Below are positions 1-9,873 of a stretch of 64,000 nucleotides of DNA, one piece after another. This stretch comes from Rhodeus uyekii (lineage: Eukaryota; Chordata; Actinopteri; Cypriniformes; Acheilognathidae). Each line of letters begins with the position of its first letter. Position 1 is the first letter of the stretch. Both the position numbers and the translations under genes were made by a program. Under the pieces are notes generated by a model, which saw nothing but the letters and a program-made list of their open reading frames with translations, ran no database searches and was not told where the DNA came from. The stretch spans positions 1 to 64,000 of the forward strand of contig JAWRVZ010000245.1 of assembly GCA_037043235.1 (NCBI GenBank), written 5' to 3'.

Positions 1-1445
1 CTGGAAAAAACTAAGCTTGAGGTTTTTCGCATTTCATGGAAAGACAGCTCTATTGCATTCAGAAAGGCCTTAAAATCAGCTAGATCTGCTTACTTTTCTA
101 CCCTCTTAGAAGAAAACAAATACAACCCTAGGTATTTATTTGATACAGTGACTAAACTAACGAGAAATAAAGCCTCAACCCCAGATGCTTTAAAACAGCA
201 CAGCAGTAATGACTTCATGGACTTCTTTACTTGCAAAATTCATAATATTAGAGAGAAAATTATAACCATGCAACCGTGTACTACATTATCACAAAATACA
301 GTAAATTCGAGTGTCCCTGAAGAAAAATTCCACTCCTTCATTGCTATTGGGGAGGAAGAATTGTCTAAACTCGTTAAATCATCAAAATCAACAACATGTA
401 TGCTAGACCCAATACCAACTAAGTTACTGAAAGAGATGGATCCTCATAGATCCTCTTCTTAATATTGTTAATTCATCTTTGTCACTAGGATACGTACCAA
501 AAACCTTTAAACTAGCCGTAATTAAACCGCTTATTTAAAAAAACACAACTTGATCCTACAGAATTAGTTAATTATAGGCCAATATCAAATCTATCTTTTT
601 TGTCAAAAATTCTAGAAAGAAACAGCATGTACGAGGATTTCCAGTCAGGATTTAGACCATATCATAGTACTGAGACTGCTCTCATTACAGTTACAAATAA
701 TTTGCTCTTATCATCCGATCGTGGTTGTATCTCTCTGTTAGTGTTACTGGACCTTAGTGCTGCATTTGATACAATCAACCACAAAATCCTTCTAAATAGA
801 CTTGAAAACTATGTTGGCATTAGTGGAGTTGAATTAGCCTGGTTCAAATCCTACTTAACTGACCGTTATCAGTTCGTAGCAGTAAATGAGGAGATGTCAT
901 ATCGATCACGGGTTCAGTATGGAGTTCCTCAAGGTTCAGTACTAGAACCATTGCTTTTCACCCTGTTCATGCTTCCTTTGGGTGCAATTATTAAGAAGCA
1001 TGGCATTAGCTTTCACTGTTACGCTGATGATACTCAGCTCTATATTTCTTCTCATCCTGATGAAACGTACCAATTCACTAAATTAACAGAATGCATAACT
1101 GACATAAAAAATTGGATGACTAATAACTTTCTACTGCTTAATTCTGAAAAAAACAGAGATTCTAATTATTAAACCAAAAAGTTCCGCACGTAATAATCTA
1201 GACTACTGCCTAACACTCGATGGCTGCTCTGTTAAGTCTTCGTCGTCAGTTAGAAACCTGGGTGTGCTCTTTTATACCAATCTTTCATTTGAAAGCCACT
1301 TCTCTAGCATCTGTAAAACGGCATTCTTCCATCTTAAAAAATATATCTAAATTGCGACATATGCTCTCAAAGACAAATGCGGAAAAGTTAGTTCATGCGT
1401 TCATGAATTCAAGGCTAGATTATTGTAATGCTCTACTAGGTGGTT
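1..1445 (+). pseudogene. L2/CR1-type LINE ORF2 fragment (linker and RT), broken
   Basis: Frame 1 is open from the window edge to 462 and encodes the linker between the endonuclease and reverse transcriptase of a non-LTR retrotransposon. After a frame loss near 440, the RT resumes at 600-1172: FQSGFRPYHSTETALI, motif A DLSAAFDTINH, motif B GVPQGSV, and motif C YADDTQLYI. A short deletion before FQSGF has removed part of the finger region. A homopolymer indel near 1150 shifts the frame again, and the C-terminal part (VRNLGV, LDYCNALLGG) runs on to about 1445. There the LINE stops abruptly and unrelated sequence begins. The same family recurs at 6.6-7.5 kb, where the C-terminus is present. Family-level call is secure; the clade (L2-like) is inferred from the motif spelling. 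Not functional. Confidence 0.9.
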
Positions 1446-2075
1446 GCAGGAAGGATTACAGCTGCTCTTGTTTGTGTGAGCTGACGGACAGAGAGAGTGT
1501 GAGCTGAAACTGGAGCGCGGTCTGCTGAGGCTCGCGGCGGCGGCCTGGCTAGCAGGAAGAAAGCGGCATTGCCTGAGAGTCGAGCTTGCTTCTCAACCAG
1601 CTTTATTATCCTTCTCAATGGCAGGAGCGATTGAAAGTGGCCGATGTAGAGCTGCTGAATACGGATGTTTTGCTTGGTGGCGAGAATAGGCCTCTCGTCT
1701 TACTGTGCGTTTGCTTGTTGTTGCTTAGGACCCGTTTGTTTGGTCTGGCACCCGTGATGTATTGCGGAGGGTGATATAATATAGTTAGTATGGTGTTAGG
1801 CGGATGAGGATCGCTACTGGGTCCGGAGGTTTTCGTAGAGAATCCATCTAACAAGTCTAGCTCGATTTCGGGTGTATCGCGACCAGAAGGCGGAGCCACA
1901 ATGCCGTAAACTGTCGAGCTGCCGAAAAATGTCAAAGAGCTGTAGGTGAGTCAAACATGTCTATATATACATGCTTCCTCTCCTGCTGATAGGATGAGGT
2001 GTAATTGCTGATGACGTTGGTTGTGTTAATCATTTGAACGTGCTCCTCCCGAACTTTGTTAATAAAACATCATAT
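1446..2075. other. Unassigned stretch with one minus-strand open frame
   Basis: This stretch replaces the expected LINE 3' end. It is G+C-richer than its surroundings. The longest open frame is on the minus strand at 1615-1935 (106 codons, Ser/Thr/Pro-rich, beginning MTFFGSSTVYG). I do not recognise it, and no domain, splice site or promoter is convincing. It could be an exon or gag fragment of an unrecognised element, or chance. Confidence 0.3.
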
Positions 2076-2079
2076 GGTT

Positions 2080-2460
2080 GAGAGGTTAGTGACCTTCCAC
2101 GTGGCTTGTCGAGAACAAGTCATTCCGTCTCCTTATGATGCCAGTTAATCACCTCACCAATACAGACCATATTAACACACACACACAGCTTCTCCAAGGC
2201 TGAACTCGGCTCAGGCTCCAACTATCAACAGAAAGACTTCTCAAAACATTTTGATAGTATGTGATATCTGGTGTGAAGTGCAGACAATATTCATCACTAT
2301 TCTATGGAAAACTACAGAAAAGCAAAGAAATGCTTTAACTAATAAAAATCTCTAACTTGATTATAAATCACTCTTTACAAATCATTCAAATAAGAAAAAA
2401 AAAATATATATATATATTTATATATATATATATGAAGAAATAAGAAAAACAAATATACAA
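2080..2460 (-). repeat. CA-cored interspersed repeat, copy 1 (partial)
   Basis: Contains a block starting with GTGGCTTGTCGAGAACAA and, after a short CA run (2177-2187), CTTCTCCAAGGCTGAACTC and AACTATCAACAG. The same blocks in the same order flank CA/TG tracts at 29.1-29.4 kb and, inverted, at 44.7-45.0 kb. Homology continues to a TA-rich tract at 2403-2435. The copy lacks the distal part carried by the other two. Strand is given relative to the longest copy at 44.5 kb. Confidence 0.75.
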
Positions 2461-2784
2461 GCGGCAATGGATTTCCAAATCGTCCCCATTAGTAGTTCAT
2501 CAACATGTATGATATAAGTTTTGGCATAGCAGTTTATTAAGTTTACAGCAAGAAAATTTACTTTTACATGCAAAACAAAATATTTGTGTGAAAAAAAAAA
2601 CATGCTTAACACAGCAACATGAGGTCCACTCCTTCATGACGAAGGGGAAATGAGATACAGAGCAGAGTCAGACACTTCAGTAGAGGAGATCTCCAGATCC
2701 ACACATTTGATTTGTTTTGTAGCTTTTGAATATAGACGAAGATCGGGCTCAGATTTACTTGAATATTCATCGAAAAGAAGTAGA
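2461..2784. other. No recognisable feature
   Basis: AT-rich sequence between the CA-cored repeat and a DIRS end fragment. The short open frames here are not supported by domains or codon pattern. Confidence 0.4.
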
Positions 2785-3140
2785 AACTCTTTCAAGGGAA
2801 CTCGCACTGCATCAAACACTTTGGGGAAACCTAGACAAAGTCTCGTGAAGCATTATGTAAACGATCAAAATAACAATCGACCGAGTGTGAGTGACGGTCG
2901 AAAGTCAGTGACAGCTTTGAGTGTCTTCAGCAAGCATTGTGTGAGAGTGTGTATGTTTACTGTCGAGCTGGTCTTACTGAAATCCCAAGCTAGTTTAAAA
3001 AGTCAGGGCATTCCTTTCATAAACTATGGAGAATCAGACATTTGTGCAATCCCTGCCCTTGTTTCCTCACGGGAGGATACACACATGAACTCTGTGTTGT
3101 CTCTCTGGGAGCGGATGTTGATCTATGATGACAATGACAG
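2785..3140 (+). mobile_element. DIRS-type element fragment E: left ITR and gag start, decayed
   Basis: TTTCAAGGGAACTCGCACTG followed by a CTTTGGGGAA block and ACCGAGTGTGAGTGACGGTC matches the left terminal repeat of DIRS D (reverse complement of 59.82-59.99 kb). Part of the ITR is deleted and the sequence passes into a leader and a frame-broken trace of the Cys/His-rich gag start near 3030-3110. Nothing downstream of gag remains. The subfamily is that of D rather than of A or B. Confidence 0.7.
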
Positions 3141-4039
3141 GGTGACATGTTTTATATTTGAAATATTCACAACTTAAATATAAAAACATTTTGAATTTCA
3201 ACCCATGAAATCGCTAGCATTAAAAATACGTTAAAATGCAAACATGCTTAATGCAATGATATTTTTTCATTTAGTACAAGTGAACAAGCTTTTTAGTTTC
3301 AAATACATTTGACATTAATTTTCTTCCATACAAACATGCAAATTATGAAAAGTCTGATACTTGAAGAAAATAAAAAATGTTTAAACGACTGAGATTTCTG
3401 CCTATTTTGGCTAACAAGAGAATAAAAGTGAAGGACAGTTGACAGAATGACAGTATATCTTACATCTGTTTTCTAAATACACATGTGAAGAAAAATAACT
3501 AGTTGATTTAAAAGCAACAATTAAGATCCAGTGAATAATAAATCAGCCTCTTCTTCAGCTTCATGAACAGTTTAAACCTTTAAAAACCTTCAACTTTCAT
3601 TAATTGCATACATATGTAAATGTAACATATTATGAAATTCAACATAAAACAACGCGAGCAATTATTTCATGAAGCAAAATGATACACAAGAATAAAACAT
3701 TTAGATATTGTCCTTATTTGAGTTGTGTATCTCACAGTTGAAGCTGCTGGTGTTGAAGATGAACTTTATTCACTGTAACAAATCTAGATGATGTTTCTTT
3801 GTTCTGTCGTTCATTGTGGCTGGACAGAACATATGTAGAAGTTGTTTAAATGACAGTGTTTCAGCTAAAACCAGAATCAAAATGAATGCATTTAGGCCGT
3901 TCACATTTAGTGAGGATGCAGCGTCAGACTTGAAAGCACAGGAATTGAAGATGAACTACTTATTGTGACAGTTATTTGTATGAGTGCGTAGAGCATATGA
4001 TTGAGTGAAACTCTTCCCACGTGCAGTTCAGTGACATGG
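3141..4039 (-). other. Probable 3' untranslated region of the zinc-finger gene
   Basis: AT-rich, no coding potential, immediately downstream of the zinc-finger stop codon on the minus strand. Positions 3652-3847 are strongly similar to 27766-27957, so this part has been duplicated in the window. That it is the UTR is inference from position; no polyadenylation site was decided. Confidence 0.45.
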
Positions 4040-4992
4040 TTACTCTCCAGTGTGGATCCTCTCATGTTTTTTCAAGTCACTTGACTTTCTGAATGTCTTG
4101 GAACAGTGTAAACAGATATACGGTTTCTCTCCAGTGTGGATCCTCTCATGTTTTTTCAGGTCACTTGACTTTCTGAATGTCTTGGAACAGTGTAAACACA
4201 TGTATGGTTTCTCTCCAGTGTGAATCCTCATGTGTGTCGTAAGGTTCCCTTGTAGTGTAAAACTCGTTCCACACTGATTACATGTGTACAGTTTCTCTCC
4301 AGTGTGAATCCTCATGTGTACCTTAAGTTGCCCTTGTTGTGTAAAACTCGTTCCACACTGATTACATGTGTACGGTTTCTCTCCAGTGTGGATCCTCTCA
4401 TGTTTTTTCAGGTCTCCTGAGTCCCTGAATGTCTTGGAACAGTGTAAACAGATATACGGTTTCTCTCCAGTGTGGATCCTCTCATGTTTTTTCAGGTCAC
4501 TTGACTTTCTGAATGTCTTGGAACAGTGTAAACACATGTATGGTTTCTCTCCAGTGTGAATCCTCATGTGTACCTTAAGTTGCCCTTGTTGTGTAAAACT
4601 CGTTCCACACTGATTACATGTGTATGGTTTCTCTCCAGTGTGAAACCTCATGTGTACCTTAAGGTGCCCTTGTAGTGTAAAACTCGTTCCACACTGATTA
4701 CATGTGTACGGTTTCTCTCCAGTGTGAATCCTCATGTGTACCTTAAGTTGCCCTTGTTGTGTAAAACTCGTTCCACACTGATTACATGTGTACGGTTTCT
4801 CTCCAGTGTGAATCCTCATGTGTGTCGTAAGGTTCCCTTGTAGTGTAAAACTTGTTCCACAATAACAGAAAGCAAAACATTTTTTCGCTCTTCTTTTCAC
4901 TAAAGAAAAACTTTCAGTCTGCAAGCAAGTTTCTTCTCCAGTTTTGACATGTTTTTTCTCTTCTTCATTCCCCTCCTCCTCCTCCATCAGGC
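4040..4992 (-). CDS. C2H2 zinc-finger protein, terminal coding exon
   Basis: Codes for a tandem C2H2 zinc-finger array of the Kruppel type, which binds DNA and normally acts in the nucleus as a sequence-specific transcriptional regulator. After an acidic N-terminal stretch (EEEEGNEEEKKH) come ten finger units joined by TGEKPY linkers. The first unit is degenerate: its first zinc-binding cysteine is missing, leaving CYCG where the others have CNQCG. The nine others keep both Cys and both His. Three helix types recur: QQGQLKV, LQG(N/H)L, and RKSSDLKK or RDSGDLKK. The array ends HTGE-stop. The open frame begins with ATG at 4987, but a pyrimidine-rich tract and AG lie immediately upstream (AG at 4994-4993), so this is better read as the last exon, starting at 4992, of a gene with upstream exons. 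No KRAB, SCAN or BTB domain is visible here. DIRS A lies only about 450 bp upstream, so it may sit within an intron. Confidence 0.88.
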
Positions 4993-5445
4993 CTGAAATT
5001 AAAGTAAAAGTTACATTTTAAATAAATTAGAGAAAAGTTAGGTTAAAGGTAATTAAAAGTCAACCTGAAAGTAAAATAAAAATGTGATGCATTTTTAACG
5101 TCTCTTTCTATGAATGAGGTACATTGATCTTTCAGTTATTACTTTTAAAACATGATGTGCACAAATTCTATATTTGAGAACTATTCAATATTTTATCGAC
5201 TCGTTTATAATCGCTGGAGCTGTCAATCACACAGCAACAGTTTATCAGTGATTGAGTTCTGACTCTTGCCAAAACTCCCGTTATAATCACTGATCTATTA
5301 ATCTGATGAACTGATTGGTAGTTATATAATATAATACAACTTGTCCCAAAAAATTATGATTTATGACCCAATTTATGATGTGATTGATGGATATAATTTA
5401 CTTCCAGCTGCCATTCAAACTGACCGGTCAGTGTTTGACAGACAG
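4993..5445 (-). other. Putative intron upstream of the zinc-finger exon
   Basis: AT-rich non-coding sequence between the splice acceptor at 4993-4994 and the left end of DIRS A. No second exon is recognisable in it. Confidence 0.4.
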
Positions 5446-5640
5446 GTTCCCTTTCAGGGAACTCGAGCTGCGTCAAAGCGCTAGGGGAAATAGCCTTGCT
5501 TCAGTCACGTGAGGATCTGTGCAACCAATGAGAGACGAACGCGTGTGAATGTGTCACCGCCGGCACGTGCCGGTGACGTCATGAGGAAGAGCATAAAAGC
5601 GCGTCTGAAACCCGGACACGTCAGCTCTGAATGTCTTCAG
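5446..5640 (+). repeat. DIRS A left inverted terminal repeat
   Basis: From the block GCTGCGTCAAAGCGCTAGGG inward it is the inverted match of 12755-12958: the segments ATAAAAGCGCGTCTGAAACC and GTGCAACCAATGAGAGACG recur reverse-complemented. The outermost ~22 nt (GTTCCCTTTCAGGGAACTCG) are unique to this end and reappear, reverse-complemented, in the ICR. GCATAAAAGC may serve as a TATA box for the element (inference). Confidence 0.88.
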
Positions 5641-5715
5641 CGTGCTGTGTCTGTGTGAGAGTGATTTTGAGACTGATGGTTTAAGATGGTTAAGATGGTT
5701 TAAAAATCAGGGAAT

Positions 5716-6486
5716 ATGAGTGTGAGAAGTGTGGCAAATGAACAGAGTTTCAGACCATGTGTTTATCCTTGTCCTCGTTTTATAACGGGCAAGGATGCAC
5801 ATGTTATGTGTGTCATCTGTTTGGGAGTAGAGCATGCGCGGTCAGCACTTGAGAATGCCGGCTGTGAGCACTGCAAGAAGTTCTCCTTGCATGCTCTCCG
5901 CTCCCGCCTAGCGGTGTGTAACGAGGCCGCTCAGGGCAGTGTTCCCCGCGGTTCGGGACCTGCAGCAGCCGAGGCTTTGCGGCGCTCTCAGTCCTGGGGA
6001 TCACAAATGGATCTCGCTGAGGCAGCTGGGGTGGGTCCTCCCTTACCTCAGCCCTCACGAGATCAAGCGGGTCCCAGTCACAAGCACTCCCCTAGAGATG
6101 TTCGTGTTGTGACTCCAACACTAGCTTTATCTAGTTCAGAAAGTGAGATGGATCTAGCTAGTGTTGACCCGGTCGAGGAGGTTTCGCCACCCTCCTCGCC
6201 GGCGTTCGAGGAGATAGTTGAGGTTGTGGCGCGAGCGGTCTCTCGTCTGGAGATTGATTTGCCGGCGGAGACCAGGAGTGCTCGTCCTAGAAAAAGTATT
6301 TTAGACGAGCGTTACCTGCCTTCTCGCGTCACTCCCCCGCGCCGAGCTATGCCCTTTCTACCAGATTTACATGCTGAGGTATCTAGATCTTGGAGAAAGC
6401 CAACCTCCGAAAAGGTTCATACACTGAACAGTGCTATGTATACTAATCTTGCAGGGGCTCAAGGTCATTGTTATGGGGGAAAGTGA
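5716..6486 (+). pseudogene. DIRS A gag-like protein, N-terminal part
   Basis: Starts MSVRSVANEQSF. Residues 17-55 carry a Cys/His cluster: CVYPC, CVICLGVEHA and CEHCKK, a likely zinc-binding module of DIRS gag. A Ser/Pro/Glu-rich middle follows (SSSESEMDLASVDP). The homologous protein in DIRS B continues through a GMQKVDEALASY segment; here seven bases are missing near 6478, so the frame terminates at 6486. The remainder of gag is found after the LINE insertion, from 9320. The function, particle formation and nucleic-acid binding, is known for the family rather than shown here. Confidence 0.8.
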
Positions 6487-6616
6487 ACGAGGCTCTTGCG
6501 AGTTACCTCGTTCCCCAGTCTGCATCCTCCATTAAAGCTCCGGTGCTCCCCTCCTAGCCGATGCGCGTCACATCGTCTCTGGTGGGGAAAGCATACTCAA
6601 AAAGCATACCCTGTAC

Positions 6617-7512
6617 ATGCTTCCTTTGGGTGCAGTAATTAGGAAGCATGGCATTAGCTTTCATTGTTACACTGATGATACTCAGCTCTATATTTCTTCT
6701 CATCCTGATGAAACAAACAAATTTACTAAACTAACAGAATGCATAACTGATATAAAAAATTGGATGACTAATAACTTTCTACTGCTTAATTCTGAAAAAA
6801 CAGATATTCTAATTATTAGACCAAAAAGTTCAGCACATAATAATCTAGACTACTGCCTAACACTCGATGGCTGCTCTGTCAAGACTTTGTGTCGTCAGTT
6901 AGAAACCTGGGTGTGCTCTTTGATACCAATCTTTCATTTGAAAGCCATGTTTTTAGCATCCGTAAAACGGCATTCTTCAATCTTAAAAATATATCTAAAT
7001 TGCGACATATGCTCTCTAAGACAAATGCGGAAAAGTTAGTTCATGCGTTCATGAGTTCAAGGCTAGATTATTGTAATGCTCTACTAGGTGGTTGCCCTTC
7101 TCACTTAATAAACAAATTCCAGCTGGTCCAAAATGCAGCAGCTCGAGTTCTTACTAGAACCAGGAAGTATGAGCATATTGGCCCAGTTCTGTCAAACCTG
7201 CACTGGCTTCCTATTAAACACAGAATACATTTTAAATTCTTGCTAATTACTTACAAAGCATTAAATGGTTTTGCTCCACAGTACTTGAGCGATCTCTTAA
7301 CACATTATAGTCCTTCACGTCTATTGCGATCCCAAAATACTGACCAGCTTATAATACCTAGAATATCAAAGTCAACTGCTGGCGGTCGATCCTTTTCCTA
7401 CTTAGCTCCTAAACTCTGGAACAGTCTTCCTATTACAGTTCAGGAAGCAGACACACTCTGTCAGTTTAAATGTAGACTAAAAACACATCTCTTCAACCTG
7501 GCATACACATAA
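6617..7512 (+). pseudogene. LINE ORF2 C-terminal half (RT motif C to end)
   Basis: Begins MLPLGAVIRKHG and reaches motif C, which reads YTDD instead of the expected YADD. A frameshift near 6885 moves coding from the frame of 6617-6880 to that of 6889-7512. The second part is complete: SVRNLGVLFDTN, LDYCNALLGGCP, LVQNAAARVLTRTRKYEHI, and the LHWLPI and KTHLFNLAY C-terminal block ending at the TAA. Closely similar to the fragment at 1-1445, so both come from one family. Not functional because of 5' truncation and the frameshift. Confidence 0.88.
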
Positions 7513-7748
7513 CACATTATGCATACATTTTTTAATCCAAATCATGTAAAATGATTGTTAGGCTGCATAATTTAGATAAGCCGGAACCGGGAACATTCCC
7601 ATAACATCTGATGTACTCGATCCACTTCCTGACTCCAGACACTGCAGACGTGTTTTCCTAAGCTCCGCTCTGACCTGCTTTGCCCTTGCGCAGCATTCTG
7701 TCTGTTTTTCTTCTGACCCGCTGCTGCAGGACTCCTGACAATATTGAA

Positions 7749-8247
7749 ATGGAATTGATTAACTGGTCAATCAGCGCGATCGAGAAGATTTTTTCACAAA
7801 GAAAGGCAGCTCCGGGAGAGCCCAACTGCCCGGACGGGACGTTTGCTGCTGGGTATGCGATGGACCCATGGAACAACTGGCAGGTCCTGTGCACTATCGA
7901 TTGAAGATGCAGAAGATTTATATATGATTGGATTACTGATAGCGGGATTCCTATTCTTTGGCTTCAGAATTTTCCTGACTTATCGGAAGATTGGGAAGAC
8001 AGCTGCGAGCAAATTCACTGAGCCGCTGTCTGTGGAAATGAAGAATTGCTTCGAGGCCGTGTCTGTCCGTGTGAAGGAATTAGATCTGCGAGTGGTAAAG
8101 ATTGAGGAACTGACTCGTAACCTATGTGAACTGTACCGCAACAACACAGTCGGGACAGCGAGACAGATTGGTGATCTTTCACGGATGGTATCTGGTCTGG
8201 CCATGAGGTTGGACACGGTGCTGAGGACCAGAACTGAACTTGACTGA
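7749..8247 (+). pseudogene. Small single-pass membrane / coiled-coil protein of the nested insert, frameshifted
   Basis: Two overlapping frames. The first (from ATG at 7749) gives MELINWSISAIEKIFS, then CPDGTFAAGYAMDPWNNW, and stops at 7904. The second continues as EDAEDLYMIGLLIAGF, a clear membrane-spanning helix through FLFFGFRIF, then a basic TYRKIGK and a C-terminal amphipathic region with a Leu/Val heptad feel (VRVKELDLRVVKIEELTRNL) ending at 8247. A small insertion at about 7897-7902 would explain the break, giving a parent of roughly 165 residues. I do not know this protein. Expected topology, if real: short N-terminal domain, one membrane segment, C-terminal coiled coil. Whether it helps mobility or is merely a captured host gene cannot be told from one copy. 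Confidence 0.45.
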
Positions 8248-8705
8248 ACTGATTATGATCCGGACAAATTACCGAAGATCGAAAATGGATTATTAAAAAA
8301 AGGGACTTTTCTGCCTCTATTTCTCTGTTGGGAATCCAGCATGATTACGACAGCCTGGTCTCCCTTATCTTCCTTCAGGGACAAAGCCACAGAGCTATTC
8401 TCAAAACATCTGATGCTGTGACTAACTCTCTCCCTCTCAACCGTCTGAGTGTCCTGCCTATCTGTTCTTATCTATTCCGCCCCCAAAACTCCACTGGAAA
8501 AAAAATCCTACACGTGAAACCTCGTGGACTGTGTGTGTTAAATTGCATTATTATGTTTCCTATGTGTAATGTATGTAACGCTTGCTAATATGCATTCTGT
8601 AATTTCTGGAAAAAGTATGGCGGCGCATGCACATGCTGCGGCTAGGAGACTTGACTCCAAGTTTAATTTCGTTACACTGTACTTGTACATGTGAAATGAC
8701 AATAA

Positions 8706-8707
<2 letters not shown>

Positions 8708-8762
<55 letters not shown>
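8708..8762 (+). repeat. (ATCT)n microsatellite
   Basis: About fourteen uninterrupted tetranucleotide units immediately after AATAAATT, forming the 3' tail of the nested insert. Confidence 0.97.
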
Positions 8763-9319
8763 ACATCAGAAGAAGAATGGCATCTACGCTGATTTTGGTC
8801 TCTGTTTATTCCGAGGTTACCGTGGTCAGCTGGATCCGGGCCGTATTCATATCAGATGAAGGACCTGGACACGAGCACAACACTGCCCTGAAGGGTCTGC
8901 GGAGATCGTGACTCTACTAGACCCTCCCCTGTGACGATCATGAACCCATCTCTAACCGGACCAAATTGGACTTCATATTGGACTTGAATTGTTGTATAAT
9001 AATCATGCACTGTTTGGCTGTTGGCCAGAGGAGAACTGGTCCCCCGACTGAGCCTGGTTTCTCCAAAGGTTTTTTCTCCATTCTATTCTTCATTCGTTAC
9101 GTCACCTGCCGGAGTTTTGGTTCCTTGCCGCTGTCGCCTATGGCTTGCTCAGTTGGGGAAACTTAACACTTAAAATTCATCAATTGTATTGATTCACCTG
9201 CTCTTTTGGGGCTTCTGTTCAGCCAAACAAACTTTGTTTATATTGTTTTTCCTGTAAAGCTGCTTTGAAACAATCTACATTGTAAAAAGCGTTATATAAA
9301 TAAAGGTGACTTGACTTGA

Positions 9320-9873
9320 CTCAGCTTCAAGTCAGGCTGCGGCGTGCCTACATACTACGGCACTGTTGCAAGCCTATCAGGCTGAGTTGCTTGGGGACCT
9401 CAACGAGGGCGGTGGCAGAGCTGCGCCGGACCGTGGATTTGTCTCTTCGGGCCACTAGGGAGACGGCCTACTCTGTCGGCCGCTCCATGGCAGCTCTGGT
9501 GGCCACAGAGAGACACTTTTGGCTCAATTTATCTGCTATAAAGGACAAAGACAAATTTGTTTTGCTGGACGTCCCTCTGTCCCCTTCGGGCTTGTTCGTC
9601 GATGCCGTAAAAAGCATCGTCGACAAGTTTCAGGAGGCTGCACGACAGCAGGTGGCGTTCAGTAAAGTTCTTCCCCTCCGCCCTCCACGTGAGACCGTCA
9701 GTCAAGCGCGGTCTCAGAGCTCCTCGTACAGGGCCGCTCAGAAACAGAGTGTCGCGACCCGCCTCCCTCCGGTGGTCCCTGGAAGGTCGGGCCGACAAGT
9801 TCAGTCTGCTGGTAGAAGGGGTGATTTGAGAGTTGTCCTGGACGCCAAGAAAGCTAAGACTAAGCGGCCCTGA
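9320..9873 (+). pseudogene. DIRS A gag-like protein, C-terminal part
   Basis: Resumes DIRS gag after the LINE. Recognisable by match to DIRS B 38070-38639: LRATRETAYSVGRSMAALVA, ERHFWLNLSAIKDKDKFVLL, DKFQEAARQQVAFSKVLP, and a basic tail DAKKAKTKRP-stop. The segment equivalent to B's GISPEAVAELRR is shortened by a deletion near 9405-9415. The basic C-terminus is consistent with RNA binding (inference). Confidence 0.8.

Larger units (their letters stand above)
7621..8763 (+). mobile_element. Retroposon-like insert with (ATCT)n tail, within the LINE 3' UTR
   Basis: The surrounding sequence before and after is LINE 3' UTR; this block is foreign to it. It ends in GTGAAATGACAATAAA-like sequence followed by a run of ATCT (8708-8762), the layout of a LINE- or SINE-type 3' end with polyadenylation signal and tandem tail. 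It contains a small open frame (7749-8247) but no reverse transcriptase, so it would be non-autonomous. The left border is inferred from where LINE similarity stops (ATCTGATGTACTC) and is uncertain by several bases. I do not recognise the family. Confidence 0.6.
6600..9319 (+). mobile_element. 5'-truncated L2/CR1-type LINE inserted in DIRS A gag
   Basis: DIRS gag is continuous in B across GGAAAGCATTCTCAGCTTC; in A it is split between GCATACTCA and CAGCTTCAAG. The insert begins inside RT, just before motif C, and ends in a LINE 3' UTR with AAAGCGTTATATAAATAAAG and a TTGACT tail. ACTCA occurs at both borders and is the likely target duplication. A separate 1.1 kb insert interrupts the 3' UTR at about 7621-8763. 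Confidence 0.88.

Noticed and set aside
4368..4559. Plus-strand frame with repeated YGFSPVWILSCFF
   Set aside because: Antisense reading of the zinc-finger linker repeats.
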